A DNA stretch of 64,000 bases from Bryobacterales bacterium. Its GTDB lineage: Bacteria > Acidobacteriota > Terriglobia > Bryobacterales > Bryobacteraceae. The position numbers and the translations under genes were made by a program. The stretch spans positions 62,001-126,000 of the forward strand of contig JADKID010000015.1 of the NCBI GenBank assembly GCA_016721425.1. Direction: 5' to 3'. The notes beneath the pieces are model-generated. The model was not told the origin of the DNA. It did no database searches and saw only the letters and a program-made list of their open reading frames with translations. Positions 44,106-52,618 of this stretch are shown here, in pieces; positions within the stretch are counted from its first letter, which is position 1; the number at the start of each line of letters is the position of its first letter.

Positions 44106-45203
44106 ATGCTCAGTTTATTGTTAGCAACCCTGCTGGCCGCTGTCCCGCAAAATGCGCTGGACAGCGGCCAGTCGGCTTTACAGGCCGGCGATCTCAGCCG
44201 CGCCGAGCAGCTCTTTCGCGAGTACCTCAAGACCAACCCCAACTCAGCCGAAGCCCTCTCCAACCTGGCCGCCGTCCATGCCCGCCGCGAGCAGTTTACC
44301 GACGCCGTACCGCTTTACGAGAAGGCTCTCAAGGCCAATCCCGAACTCATCCCCGTCCACTTCAATCTGGCCGTCTCACTCGGCCGCCTCCAGCAGTACG
44401 ACAAGGCCGCCCAGCATCTCCGGACGTTCCTGAAGTACTACCCTGCCGAGCCGCGCGCCCACCAGCTTCTCGGGCTGTGTCTGGTGGAGACAGGCGACCT
44501 CACCGGCGCAGCCGCCGAACTCGAAATCTCGTTCCGCGAAAATCCCCGCGATGGCAGCATTCTCTACGCGCTTGCCTACACCCAGGCGCGCGCCGGCAAC
44601 TCTGATCGCGCGGCCGAACTGCTAGCCCGTTCGGAGGCCATTCCCAGCCAGGCCAACATGATCAAGGGGCTCATGGAGTACCAGCGCGAGCGCTACGATC
44701 AGGCTCAGACCTTCTTCGAAGAGGTCGTCAAGGCCGAGCCCAACCACGCGCCCGCCCTGGCCGCGCTCGGCCGCCTCAATCTGCTGGTCAACCGTGACAA
44801 GGAGGCCATCGGCTATTTCGAGCGCGCCCTGAAACTCAACCCGGCCGATTCCGAATCCACCTATCAGCTCGGCGTGCTCTATGACCGCAACGGCCGCTCG
44901 CCGGAAGGCGTGGCCCTGCTCCGCCGCGCCCTCAGCCTGCGCACCAACTATCCCGATCCCCACTACCAGCTCGGGCGCATCGCCTTTCAGGCCAAAGACT
45001 ATAAGACGGCCGTCAAGGAACTGGAGGAGGCGCGCCGCCTCATCCCGGATCAGGAGGCCATCCGTCTGATGCTCGGCCGTACCTACCAAGCCCTGGGTCG
45101 CGAAGCAGAGGCCAAAGTGGAGTTTGCCGAGGTGCGGCGGCTCAAAACCGAAGTCATCGAGAAGAGCCGCATGCGGCTGGAGTCCGACTCTCTGATGAAG
45201 TGA
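44106..45203 (+). CDS. Secreted/periplasmic TPR-repeat protein
   Basis: A 365-residue protein with a short signal-like N-terminus (MLSLLLATLLAAVPQ) followed by about nine or ten tetratricopeptide repeats of 34 residues (for example AEALSNLAAVHARREQFTDA, VHFNLAVSLGRLQQYDKA and STYQLGVLYDRNGRSPEG). TPRs mediate protein binding. The ATG at 44106, just after the TonB receptor, is the start that gives the signal sequence. The partner is unknown and it may be cotranscribed with the receptor. Confidence 0.82.
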   Translation: MLSLLLATLLAAVPQNALDSGQSALQAGDLSRAEQLFREYLKTNPNSAEALSNLAAVHARREQFTDAVPLYEKALKANPELIPVHFNLAVSLGRLQQYDKAAQHLRTFLKYYPAEPRAHQLLGLCLVETGDLTGAAAELEISFRENPRDGSILYALAYTQARAGNSDRAAELLARSEAIPSQANMIKGLMEYQRERYDQAQTFFEEVVKAEPNHAPALAALGRLNLLVNRDKEAIGYFERALKLNPADSESTYQLGVLYDRNGRSPEGVALLRRALSLRTNYPDPHYQLGRIAFQAKDYKTAVKELEEARRLIPDQEAIRLMLGRTYQALGREAEAKVEFAEVRRLKTEVIEKSRMRLESDSLMK

Positions 45204-45249
45204 AGCGTCGCGCTCCAGTCCTGTTATCATTGACGCAATTGGAGCCGGT

Positions 45250-45606
45250 ATGGCCTCACTTCTCATCAACACAACCTCCCAGGGCATCTGTGCGCACCGT
45301 GGATCGGCCAAGCCAGTGGCGCCACTGCCGCGCGTGTTGCTTTCCGGCGCGCCGGCGGTGCCGCAGCAGCCGCCCTGGCCGGTCATCGGTTGCACAGTCC
45401 CACTGCTGTTCGGTTCCGGGCCCACCGGGCAACAGCACCCGATCATCGGCATACTGCCCTGTTTTCTGGTGACCTGGGTCACTGCCACCACCCGCGTGAA
45501 GTCCATGGGGCAGCCGCTGCTGCTGGCGGATAGCCAGGGCATCGCCCAGCCCAATGGCCTGCCTGTGGTGTTGCTGCCTGGACAGTTTCGAGTGACTGCC
45601 ATTTAG
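45250..45606 (+). CDS. PAAR-like tip protein of a contractile injection system
   Basis: A 118-residue Gly/Pro-rich protein with the repeat pattern of PAAR-like spike tips: ICAHRGSAKPV, then PRVLLSGAPAV, VIGCTVPLLFG, ATTRVKSMGQPLLLADSQG and a final QFRVTAI. Cys residues at about 14 and 48 are candidates for tip metal binding. GGAG lies 6 bp before the ATG. It is followed by a spike-base protein with a 27-bp gap. The family assignment is by pattern, not by search. Confidence 0.65.
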   Translation: MASLLINTTSQGICAHRGSAKPVAPLPRVLLSGAPAVPQQPPWPVIGCTVPLLFGSGPTGQQHPIIGILPCFLVTWVTATTRVKSMGQPLLLADSQGIAQPNGLPVVLLPGQFRVTAI

Positions 45607-45633
45607 ATCAGTATCGTTGGGAGGTCCGCGCTC

Positions 45634-46284
45634 ATGGCTCAGATATTCGGCAAATTCCGGGGCGTCGTCATCGACAACGTGGACCCGACGGCGATAGGCC
45701 GGGTTCAGGTCACCGTGCCGTCGATTGACGGATTCTTTCCGTCCTTCGCCATGCCCTGCTCGCCATTTGCCGGCCCCGACGTCGGGCTCTGTCTGATTCC
45801 ACCGGTTGGCGCCAACGTCTGGGTGGAATTCGAAGGCGGCGATGTGAGTCTGCCCATCTGGAGCGGTTGCTTCTGGGGAGCCGGCGAGTATCCAGCCGAG
45901 GCTCTGGTTACCCCGCCCGATCAAGTCCAGGTCCTCAAAGGCACGGGCTTTAAGCTCGTGGCCAATAGCGTCGGCCCCACCGGACTGACTATCGAGGTCT
46001 CACCCCCCATGCTCGGCCGCACCTTGCGCATTGTTCTGGACGACAACGGGATAGTCGTCAGTAATCAGGACGAGATGACGCTCAAGTTGACCCAGAGCGC
46101 CATTGAGCTGGAGGCTCAGCAACAGAGCAAGGTCACGATGTCTCCCAATGAGGTCCTGATCACCAATCGAGTCGCCGAGATCAAGTTGGCGGGCGGTAAC
46201 CTGGACCTGACCAACGGCGCGGCCAGCATCAAGATGTCGCCCGCCACCGTCAGCGTCAACGATGGCGCCCTGGATGTCACCTAG
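45634..46284 (+). CDS. Baseplate spike protein (gpV/VgrG-like OB and beta-helix)
   Basis: A 216-residue protein. The N-terminal OB-fold has the typical phrase KFRGVVIDNVDPTAIGRVQV, then PPVGANVWVEFEGGD and PIWSGCFWG, as in phage baseplate V/VgrG gp5-like domains. The C-terminal half is a run of short strands with T, V and I, which fits a trimeric beta-helix needle. GGGAGG precedes the ATG. It would sit under the PAAR-like tip. The gp27-like domain of full VgrG is missing, as in eCIS spike proteins. Confidence 0.8.
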   Translation: MAQIFGKFRGVVIDNVDPTAIGRVQVTVPSIDGFFPSFAMPCSPFAGPDVGLCLIPPVGANVWVEFEGGDVSLPIWSGCFWGAGEYPAEALVTPPDQVQVLKGTGFKLVANSVGPTGLTIEVSPPMLGRTLRIVLDDNGIVVSNQDEMTLKLTQSAIELEAQQQSKVTMSPNEVLITNRVAEIKLAGGNLDLTNGAASIKMSPATVSVNDGALDVT

Positions 46285-46288
46285 TTCC

Positions 46289-46642
46289 ATGCTGATGATC
46301 CGCAAGGCGCAGATGCACACGCTCGGCCGGGAGCGCCACAAGGACTTTGCCCGGCGCGCCGGCCAGCATTTGTGCGCCAGCTTTGCGGAATGCGCGGCCC
46401 TGCCGCCTGAGCAACTGCGGACGTTTGTGTCGGATGGCATCGCCAAGGCGGCGCGCTATGGCATTGAGTCCGAGCAGGAGGTCTGCAAGTTCCTCAACCT
46501 GCTGGTCGTCTTCGGTCCCGAATTCGATACGGAGCTCGCGTGGGCCAGGAAGACCCTGGCAGCCAAAGACGGGGCATCTCTGCGCCTGAATCGGCTCTAC
46601 GCGCGCGGCATCCGCGTGGCGGATGGCGAGGATCTCGCATGA
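46289..46642 (+). CDS. Small T6SS/CIS-associated protein
   Basis: A 117-residue soluble protein: MLMIRKAQMHTL, a Cys-containing helix CASFAECAAL, LRTFVSDGIAKAARYGIESE, then CKFLNLLVVFGPEFD. This pattern resembles a small unnamed protein often found beside VgrG/DUF4123 genes in type VI loci, as I recall it. The ATG at 46289 is chosen because it gives that N-terminus and starts 4 bp after the spike stop; in-frame ATGs at 46262 and 46274 are also possible. No ribosome binding site is obvious. The role is unknown. Confidence 0.6.
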   Translation: MLMIRKAQMHTLGRERHKDFARRAGQHLCASFAECAALPPEQLRTFVSDGIAKAARYGIESEQEVCKFLNLLVVFGPEFDTELAWARKTLAAKDGASLRLNRLYARGIRVADGEDLA

Positions 46643-46923
46643 GCGCCAGCGGCGATGCCCTGCGCGCCAGCGGTGCGGCGGCCGAATCCAAATTCGCGGA
46701 TCAAGCCGTCGGTTCCACGCAGAAGAAATGCCGGCCCAAAAGCTGGATCGATTTCCGTCTCCTCGATCCCAACGGCAAACCCATTGCCGGTATGCGCTAC
46801 CGGCTCGACGACACCGAGGGGCAATCTCTGGAAGGCGTCACAGATTTCGATGGCTGCGCCGGCGAGAGCGGGATCGATCCGGGCAACTGCCAGATCACGT
46901 TTCTTGGCTACGAGGGGCAATAG
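46639..46923 (+). CDS. Transthyretin-like small protein of injection cassette
   Basis: A 94-residue protein. After a low-complexity start, the core reads WIDFRLLDPNGKPIAGMRYR, then GVTDFDGCAGESGIDPG and a final ITFLGYEG. This is the beta-sandwich pattern seen at the C-termini of VgrG/T6SS effector-linked proteins (G-x-P-x-x-Y-x-L ... G-x-T-D-x-G). The ATGA overlap with the previous stop indicates translational coupling. It may serve as an adaptor linking cargo to the spike. Confidence 0.6.
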   Translation: MSASGDALRASGAAAESKFADQAVGSTQKKCRPKSWIDFRLLDPNGKPIAGMRYRLDDTEGQSLEGVTDFDGCAGESGIDPGNCQITFLGYEGQ

Positions 46924-47443
46924 GCACCGTGCTGGTCAGCAGCCTGCCGCGCTCGTGCTGGAACACGAGCATCTCCTCCGGGTTCTCACCTTCGGTGTAG
47001 AAGCTCTCTATCGCGCCGTAGACGGTTCTCAGCTCGTCCGGAAGGCAAGTGGGCAGATAGGCTCGCAGGACGCGCGGGTCGTAGTAGCGGAAGACCAACT
47101 TCCGCCCCGCCTCATCTTCCACGCGCAGCAGCGAGCGCAGATGATTTCGCAGCCGCTCGATGCCGCCCGGGCACTTCAGAAAGACGCCCCAGCTCTGCCC
47201 CCAGCCATCGCGGATCAAAGACTGCGTGAACCGGTCGTCAAAGTCGACCTGAACAAGATACGGCGCGGCAAATTCCAACTCCGGGTGCAGGTCGCCCCGG
47301 TACAGACACACCGAGTTGGCGTACGAGTTCACCAGGTTCGAGAAGATCCGGCGGTCCCGCGCGCCGTCCACAATCGCGTAAATGTCCGTGCGCGGCTCGT
47401 CCGGCCAGAAGTAGTCGCGCAGCGCCGCCACGTGAGACGTCAT
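46895..47443 (-). CDS. DUF4123-like protein (T6SS effector chaperone type)
   Basis: A 182-residue soluble protein with the DUF4123 pattern: IYAIVDGARDRRIFSNLV near residue 20, CLYRGDLHPELEFAAPYLVQ, then GWGQSWGVFL, a beta-alpha RNHLRSLL, VFRYYDPRVLRAYL and PDELRTVYGAIESFY. In type VI systems this domain loads effectors onto PAAR/VgrG. The start at 47443 is fixed by the ATGA overlap with the upstream gene. It converges with the transthyretin-like gene by a 29-bp overlap. Confidence 0.8.
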   Translation of the reverse strand: MTSHVAALRDYFWPDEPRTDIYAIVDGARDRRIFSNLVNSYANSVCLYRGDLHPELEFAAPYLVQVDFDDRFTQSLIRDGWGQSWGVFLKCPGGIERLRNHLRSLLRVEDEAGRKLVFRYYDPRVLRAYLPTCLPDELRTVYGAIESFYTEGENPEEMLVFQHERGRLLTSTVPIAPRSQET

Positions 47444-47928
47444 CGGAGTTTGAGGCACTCTTCGCAGAAGGGCACGCCGGCCTGGGCGGCCTCCTTCAGG
47501 GCCTTGGCCTGCGCAACGGGACTGTGGGTGGGCGCAAAGGTGTCGGCCTCCTCCACGATTACGGTCCGCGGCTTGGGTGGTGGCGCCGGCGGCGCGGCGG
47601 AACTGGAGGGCGTCTCCAGAAAATAGGTGGTGCGGGCGAAGCGCCGCCGCTGGACAGACACCGCGCCCCGCCGCAGCAACTCGGCCAGATGATGCAGCAC
47701 CGCGCCGTCGGGGAGCCGCGTCAAGCCGGAGTAAGCGGGCAGCAGGGAGCGCACCACGGACCACGACGCGCCATCGCGTACGAGGCTGCGGAGCAGTCCG
47801 GCTGCCTCGGCACGGCTGGTGAAACAAACCAGTTCCGTCTCCTCGTGAATGCCGTCCCGGCACAGCGGCGCGCCGGGCCGCAGGAACAGGTATTCGCTGT
47901 CGTCGCTGCGGTTGAAAAGGATGCGCAT
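47440..47928 (-). CDS. PFCEEC-tailed protein of injection cassette
   Basis: A 162-residue protein with a folded N-terminal part (RILFNRSDDSEYLFLRPG; AGLLRSLVRDGASW), a Pro-rich linker (SSSAAPPAPPPKPR) and a C-terminal helix ending QAGVPFCEECLKLR. Similar PFCE-x-C ends occur in proteins near DUF4123 and PAAR genes, in my recollection. The stop overlaps the DUF4123 ATG (ATGA). Its function is not known. It could be a cargo carrier or an immunity-type protein. Confidence 0.55.
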   Translation of the reverse strand: MRILFNRSDDSEYLFLRPGAPLCRDGIHEETELVCFTSRAEAAGLLRSLVRDGASWSVVRSLLPAYSGLTRLPDGAVLHHLAELLRRGAVSVQRRRFARTTYFLETPSSSAAPPAPPPKPRTVIVEEADTFAPTHSPVAQAKALKEAAQAGVPFCEECLKLR

Positions 47929-47938
47929 GGGGCCCAGG

Positions 47939-49168
47939 TTACCAGTCGACTACGGAACCGTCCTCTTCATCGTAGCTCTGCTGATTGGTCCAATCGTGGC
48001 CGAGCTTGTCTGCCATCGCGTTGTCGTCCAGTTCCACGCCGAGGCCGGGGGCGGTGGGTAGGTCCAGGTAGCCTTGGCGAACCCGGAAGGGCGTCTTGAT
48101 GTAGCCCTCGCCCAGCGAGACCTGCTCCTGAATGAGGAAGTTTGGGATGGAGGCGGCGATCTGTACGCCCGCGGCCAGCGAGATGGGGCCTAGCGGATTG
48201 TGCGGCGCCACAGAGGCGTAGTAGGCCTCAGCCATCCCGGCGATCAGACGCACTTCGGTGATGCCGCCGGCGTGGCAGAGATCGGGCTGGAGAATGGTGG
48301 CGGCCTTCTTTTCCAGCACTTCGCGGAAGCCCCACTTGGTAAAGACGCGCTCGCCGGTAGCGATAGGCAGATGCGTGGAGCGCGCAATTTCGGCCATCAC
48401 GTCATGGTTCTGGGCCTGGCACGGCTCCTCGATGAACATCGGCGTGTAGGGCTCCAGCACCTTGATCAGCATCTTCGCGTGTGCCGGGCTGACGGCGCCG
48501 TGGAAATCAACGCCGATATCCACGTTGTCGCCCACCAGCTTGCGGAAGGCCGCAAACACCTCGCCCGCGTAGCCCACTTCAGAGGGTGTCTCCACGTAGT
48601 GCGGGAACTTGCGCCGCCGCGCCGGGCCCGTCTTGAAAGCCGTAAATCCCTGCGCCAGGGCGGCCTTGATGCGTTCGGGATTGTTGGCCGAGGCATGGGC
48701 ATAGACCCGCACTCGGTTGCGCGTAGGGCCCCCCAGGAGCTCGTAAACGGGCACGCCCAGGGCCTTGCCCTTGATGTCCCACAGCGCCATGTCAATGCCG
48801 CTCAGCGCGGATGTCAGGATCGGCCCCCCGCGGTAAAACGCGTGCCGGTAGATCGCTTGCCAGTGCTGCACCACGGCGCGCGGATCCTTGCCAATCAGGT
48901 ACGGCTCTATCTCCTTCACCGCCTGCTGGCACGTGAGCGCCCGGCCCTCTGTAATCGGTTCCCCCAGCCCCGTAATCCCCGCGTTGGTATGGATCTTCAG
49001 GAACAGCCAGCGGGGCTTCACCAGGAACGTCTCGAGCTTGGTGATCTTGAGCGGATCCTTGGGCGCGATGGGCGCGGCCTTCAGCGTTTCAGCACTGAGA
49101 GCGGCGCCGAAGATGGCGCCGAGTGAGCCTCGCCGGCTCATGTTCATTCCGACGGTGTCGTTGGCCAT
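47939..49168 (-). CDS. Enolase-superfamily sugar-acid dehydratase
   Basis: A 409-residue member of the mandelate racemase/muconate-lactonising group. It has an N-terminal capping domain and a barrel with VDFHGA (metal Asp), FIEEPCQ (metal Glu), TGERVFTKW (metal Glu), LQPDLCHAGGITE and SVAPHNPLGPI (His base). The pattern is that of galactonate/gluconate-type dehydratases. A Tat-like SRRGSLGAIFGAALSAE near the N-terminus suggests export. The start at 49168 (MANDTV) is likely; a later Met (MNMSRRG) is possible. Confidence 0.85.
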   Translation of the reverse strand: MANDTVGMNMSRRGSLGAIFGAALSAETLKAAPIAPKDPLKITKLETFLVKPRWLFLKIHTNAGITGLGEPITEGRALTCQQAVKEIEPYLIGKDPRAVVQHWQAIYRHAFYRGGPILTSALSGIDMALWDIKGKALGVPVYELLGGPTRNRVRVYAHASANNPERIKAALAQGFTAFKTGPARRRKFPHYVETPSEVGYAGEVFAAFRKLVGDNVDIGVDFHGAVSPAHAKMLIKVLEPYTPMFIEEPCQAQNHDVMAEIARSTHLPIATGERVFTKWGFREVLEKKAATILQPDLCHAGGITEVRLIAGMAEAYYASVAPHNPLGPISLAAGVQIAASIPNFLIQEQVSLGEGYIKTPFRVRQGYLDLPTAPGLGVELDDNAMADKLGHDWTNQQSYDEEDGSVVDW

Positions 49169-49528
49169 GGCAATGATGTTATCCCAAACCGCTCCCGATT
49201 CTGCTGCCGCACCTATGCCAGGCGTCGTTGGAGATACCACCGGAGCTGCCGATCCGGGCGCTGAAGTTGCAGTGCTCAACCCCACTAGCGGGACCGAACG
49301 CAAGGCCATCTGCTGTGTCGGGCGGCGATGCGGGCAGCAGCCGGCCAGCCCGCCACACCACGGGCACAATCGACAACCCGGCGCGGCGAAGTGGTATCGC
49401 ACATCGTTCAACGCTTCCCGTTCGGCCTGGGGCGTACCCGCCGACTTCACCTTAGGCAGCGGAGGCCGCAAGTGCCTGCCGGTTGGGCATGCGGTTCTTC
49501 TTCTGACGGTACAGACGTAACATTCGCG
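49169..49528. other. Intergenic stretch without recognised gene
   Basis: Between the dehydratase start and the PadR upstream repeat, the long frames on both strands are Pro/Ala/Arg-rich with no recognisable motif and no ribosome binding site. I see no RNA gene here. The promoters of both divergent genes probably lie here. Confidence 0.4.
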
Positions 49529-49591
49529 GCGCTCTCCTTGACGGTCTACAGGAGTGATGGCATCCTTCCTGTAGAGACTCTAGGAGAGCGC
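49529..49591. promoter_or_regulatory. Large inverted repeat, candidate PadR operator over the RBS
   Basis: Arms of 25 bp (49529-49553 and 49567-49591) match at both ends: GCGCTCTCCT with AGGAGAGCGC, and TCTACAGGA with TCCTGTAGA, separated by 13 bp. The right arm contains the AGGAG ribosome site of the PadR gene (ATG at 49596), so the RNA hairpin would hide it. A TTGACG at 49538 lies within the left arm. Confidence 0.6.
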
Positions 49592-49595
49592 ACGC

Positions 49596-49931
49596 ATGAG
49601 CAAGCCCATCGATCTATTGCAGGGGACACTGGACCTGCTGATTCTCAAGACGCTCGCCGTGGGCGGCGAGCACGGCTACGGCATCAGCGTGCGCATCCGG
49701 CAGATGTCGCGCGAGGCGCTGGAAGTGCAGCAGGGATCGCTGTATCCGGCGCTGCAGCGGCTGGAATCGGCGGGCTGGATTCAAAGCGAATGGGGCAATT
49801 CGGAGAATAATCGCAAGGCGAAATTCTATTCGCTAACGGCAGCGGGACGCAAGCAACTCACCGTCGAGACAGAGAACTGGCAGCGTATGGCGCAGGCAAT
49901 CGGGCTGATCCTGCGCACACAGGAGGCGTGA
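49596..49931 (+). CDS. PadR-family transcriptional regulator
   Basis: A 111-residue winged-helix protein. It begins IDLLQGTLDLLILKTLAVGG and GYGISVRIRQ, with QQGSLYPALQRLESAGWI as the recognition helix and wing, then AKFYSLTAAGRKQL. It is one base away from the following ADOP permease gene, the standard acidobacterial pair. It likely represses both genes by binding the inverted repeat just upstream. Confidence 0.93.
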   Translation: MSKPIDLLQGTLDLLILKTLAVGGEHGYGISVRIRQMSREALEVQQGSLYPALQRLESAGWIQSEWGNSENNRKAKFYSLTAAGRKQLTVETENWQRMAQAIGLILRTQEA

Positions 49932-49932
49932 C

Positions 49933-52590
49933 ATGACATCGACTGGGCATCGATGGCTGGATATGTGCCGGCAAAGGGCCGCCGCCCTGTGGCGCAGCCG
50001 CTCCTTGGATGCGGAGATGGCGGCGGAGATGCAGTTCCACATCGAGAATCTCGAGCGTGAATATGTGGCTGCGGGGCTCAGCCCGGCAGAGGCCCGGCGC
50101 CGGGCCCGGATCGAGTTTGGAGGGGTAGCCGGCGTGATGGAAGAGACTCGTGATGCTCGCGGTTTCGCCTGGCTCGATGCGCTGTGGCAGGACGTGCGGT
50201 TTGCCTTGCGGAGTTTGCGCAGGACGCCGCTGGTGACATTCACGATAGTGGCCACCGTGGGCCTGGGTATCGGTGTGACGGCGACCGTGTTCACGTTCCT
50301 CTACAGCGCCATGTACCGGCCGCTGCCCGTGGCGGATAGCGAACGGTTCGTGAATATTCACGTGGAGGCGCGCGGGGAAGGCGCACGCCAGACCATCGGG
50401 ACCATGTCCAATGTGTCCACGGCGGAGTACCGGCAGATGCGGGCGGCGTCGAAGACAGCCGATGTGATGGCCGCGGCCGAGATTGGCGTGCGGATGCAGG
50501 GATCTGGAGAACGGCAGTTACGCGGGCTGCTGGCAACGGAGAACCTGTTGCCCGGCGTGGGCGGGCGCCCGATCCTGGGGCGCTTCTTTACGGAGAGCGA
50601 GACGGGCGTCGTTGTGCTTCAGAATGAGCTCTGGAGGAGCCGGTTCGGCAGCGATCCCAACGTCGTGGGGCGCGTGGTGACATTGAACCGGACTCCGTTC
50701 ACGGTGATCGGTGTTACCGATGGCGGCACGCATGCCCCGGTGGCGCAGCGGCCGGACTTCTGGATTCCCTACACAATGCAGCCTGCGCTGAGTCCATCCA
50801 TGGTGATGTTGACCGACACAAAGACGGCGTGGCTGCAACTGTTCGGACGGTTGCGGCCTGGGGCTCGGATGGAAGACGCACAGGCGGAGCTGGGCGTGTT
50901 GGCTGGGAATGCGCTGCGAGCGGAGTTTCCGAAGAAGACCCCGATCGTGACGGTGGTACGGGGCAGCTACTTCAACTTTCCGAAGCTCGTGAAGACGGCG
51001 CGGATTCCGTCCGCGATGCTCTTTGTGGCGTGCGGCCTGATGATGCTGCTGGTGTGCGCCAATGTTGCGAATCTTCTACTGGCCAGGGGACTGGCGCGAA
51101 CCAGGGAGATGGCGATCCGTGTGGCGCTCGGCGCCGGGCGGGCGCGGCTTGTGCGATTGCTCTGGACGGAAAGCGCGCTGCTGGGCGCGATGGCCGGCGC
51201 GGCGGCGCTGGCGGTGGTGAGTGTGGGTGGACCGGCGTTGCTGGCGTTGGTGGAGATTCAGAGCGGTCCACTGGCGTTGGATGCACGGCCCGATGGTGTA
51301 GTGGTGGCCTTTCTCTCCGGGTTGTGTCTCTTGACCGCTGTGGTGTTTGGGGCAGCGCCCGCGCTGCAGACGTTGCGCACGGATCTCCAACCCGGCCTGC
51401 GGAGCGAGGGTGCCGTGCAGTTCGGACCGCGGCGGCGGTGGCTCCAGAGCGGCTTGGTGATGGTGCAGGTGACAGCGTGTGCGGTGCTGCTGGTTGGCGC
51501 CGGCTTGCTGGTGCGGGGATTGCAGCGCGGCATGAACATCGACGTGGGCATGGCTCGCGAGGGTGTATCCATCGTGAGCCTCGATCTTGGCGAGCAACAG
51601 TACACCCCCGAGCGGGCGCGAGGCTTTCTGCGGGAGTTGCAACGCATGGCGATGGCGCAGGGTGGGGTGGAGGCGGCGGCGGTATCCTCGCTGGATCCCT
51701 TCGTGAACAGCTGCGACAACCTGATCCAGGTTTCGCTCAACGGTGGGGAATGGGATCGCGGCGTCATGGCCTCGTGCCAGGAGGTGGGGCCGGAGTTCCT
51801 CCGAGTGATGGGGATTCCGCTCCGGGCGGGGCGCATGTTCACGGAGGCCGAGTGGCTGCGCGGCGAGAAGGTGGTGGTGATTGGCGAGGACATGGCGGCG
51901 CGATACTTCGCGGGGCGCAACGCGCTAGGCGGGCGGATTCGGGAGGGAGACGACGAGTTGGTGGTGGTGGGCGTTATGGCCGCGGTGCGGAACCTGGATC
52001 CGGTGGCGATGCCGCGGCCGGCGTATGTGCGCCCGCTGCCGCTGGGGGCGTCGGTGCGCGCGAAGCTGCTGATACGGACACGCGGAGCGAGGGACGGTCT
52101 GCTGGCAGGATTGCGGGCGGCGGCGGCGCGACTGGACGGCGGCGTGACCGTGCAGGTGAAGGGGATCGAGGAGAACGTGAATTCGGCGCTGGCTGTGTCG
52201 CGCGCGGCTGCTGGGTTCGCTGCGGGCTTGGGCGGGCTGGCGCTGCTGCTGGCGGTATTTGGGATTTACTCGGTGGTGGCGTTTGCGACCGGACGGCGGA
52301 CCAGGGAAGTGGGAATCCGGATGGCGCTGGGGGCGAACCGCGCCGATGTTCTGCGGTTGCTGATGGGGCAGGGGTTGAAGCCTGTGCTGGCGGGATTGGC
52401 GGTCGGGCTGTGCCTGGCATTGGCGGGCGCCCAGTTGCTGCGCGTGATGCTCTATGGGTTGAGCCCGGCGGATCCTCTTTCAGTGGGAGGGGTGGCACTC
52501 TTACTCTCGGCGGTAGCGGCGGCGGCTTCCTACCTGCCGGCGCGGCGGGCGACGCGCATCGCTCCCTCGCAGACCCTGCGGCACGAGTGA
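49933..52590 (+). CDS. ADOP-type ABC transporter permease (MacB/FtsX-like)
   Basis: An 885-residue permease. A soluble N-terminal extension includes SLDAEMAAEMQFHIENLERE and ALWQDVRFALRSLRRTPLV. It is followed by two MacB-PCD/FtsX repeats, each with a large periplasmic loop and C-terminal membrane helices (NLLLARGLARTREMAIRVAL and GRRTREVGIRMALGANRADV). About eight membrane segments are seen. There is no ATP-binding domain in the gene or next to it. It is a PadR-linked acidobacterial duplicated orphan permease. AGGAGG precedes the ATG. Role in export or lipid stress is inferred. Confidence 0.9.
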   Translation: MTSTGHRWLDMCRQRAAALWRSRSLDAEMAAEMQFHIENLEREYVAAGLSPAEARRRARIEFGGVAGVMEETRDARGFAWLDALWQDVRFALRSLRRTPLVTFTIVATVGLGIGVTATVFTFLYSAMYRPLPVADSERFVNIHVEARGEGARQTIGTMSNVSTAEYRQMRAASKTADVMAAAEIGVRMQGSGERQLRGLLATENLLPGVGGRPILGRFFTESETGVVVLQNELWRSRFGSDPNVVGRVVTLNRTPFTVIGVTDGGTHAPVAQRPDFWIPYTMQPALSPSMVMLTDTKTAWLQLFGRLRPGARMEDAQAELGVLAGNALRAEFPKKTPIVTVVRGSYFNFPKLVKTARIPSAMLFVACGLMMLLVCANVANLLLARGLARTREMAIRVALGAGRARLVRLLWTESALLGAMAGAAALAVVSVGGPALLALVEIQSGPLALDARPDGVVVAFLSGLCLLTAVVFGAAPALQTLRTDLQPGLRSEGAVQFGPRRRWLQSGLVMVQVTACAVLLVGAGLLVRGLQRGMNIDVGMAREGVSIVSLDLGEQQYTPERARGFLRELQRMAMAQGGVEAAAVSSLDPFVNSCDNLIQVSLNGGEWDRGVMASCQEVGPEFLRVMGIPLRAGRMFTEAEWLRGEKVVVIGEDMAARYFAGRNALGGRIREGDDELVVVGVMAAVRNLDPVAMPRPAYVRPLPLGASVRAKLLIRTRGARDGLLAGLRAAAARLDGGVTVQVKGIEENVNSALAVSRAAAGFAAGLGGLALLLAVFGIYSVVAFATGRRTREVGIRMALGANRADVLRLLMGQGLKPVLAGLAVGLCLALAGAQLLRVMLYGLSPADPLSVGGVALLLSAVAAAASYLPARRATRIAPSQTLRHE

Positions 52591-52618
52591 CGAATTCCGC
52601 GCGCCCAGCCAGAAGCGG

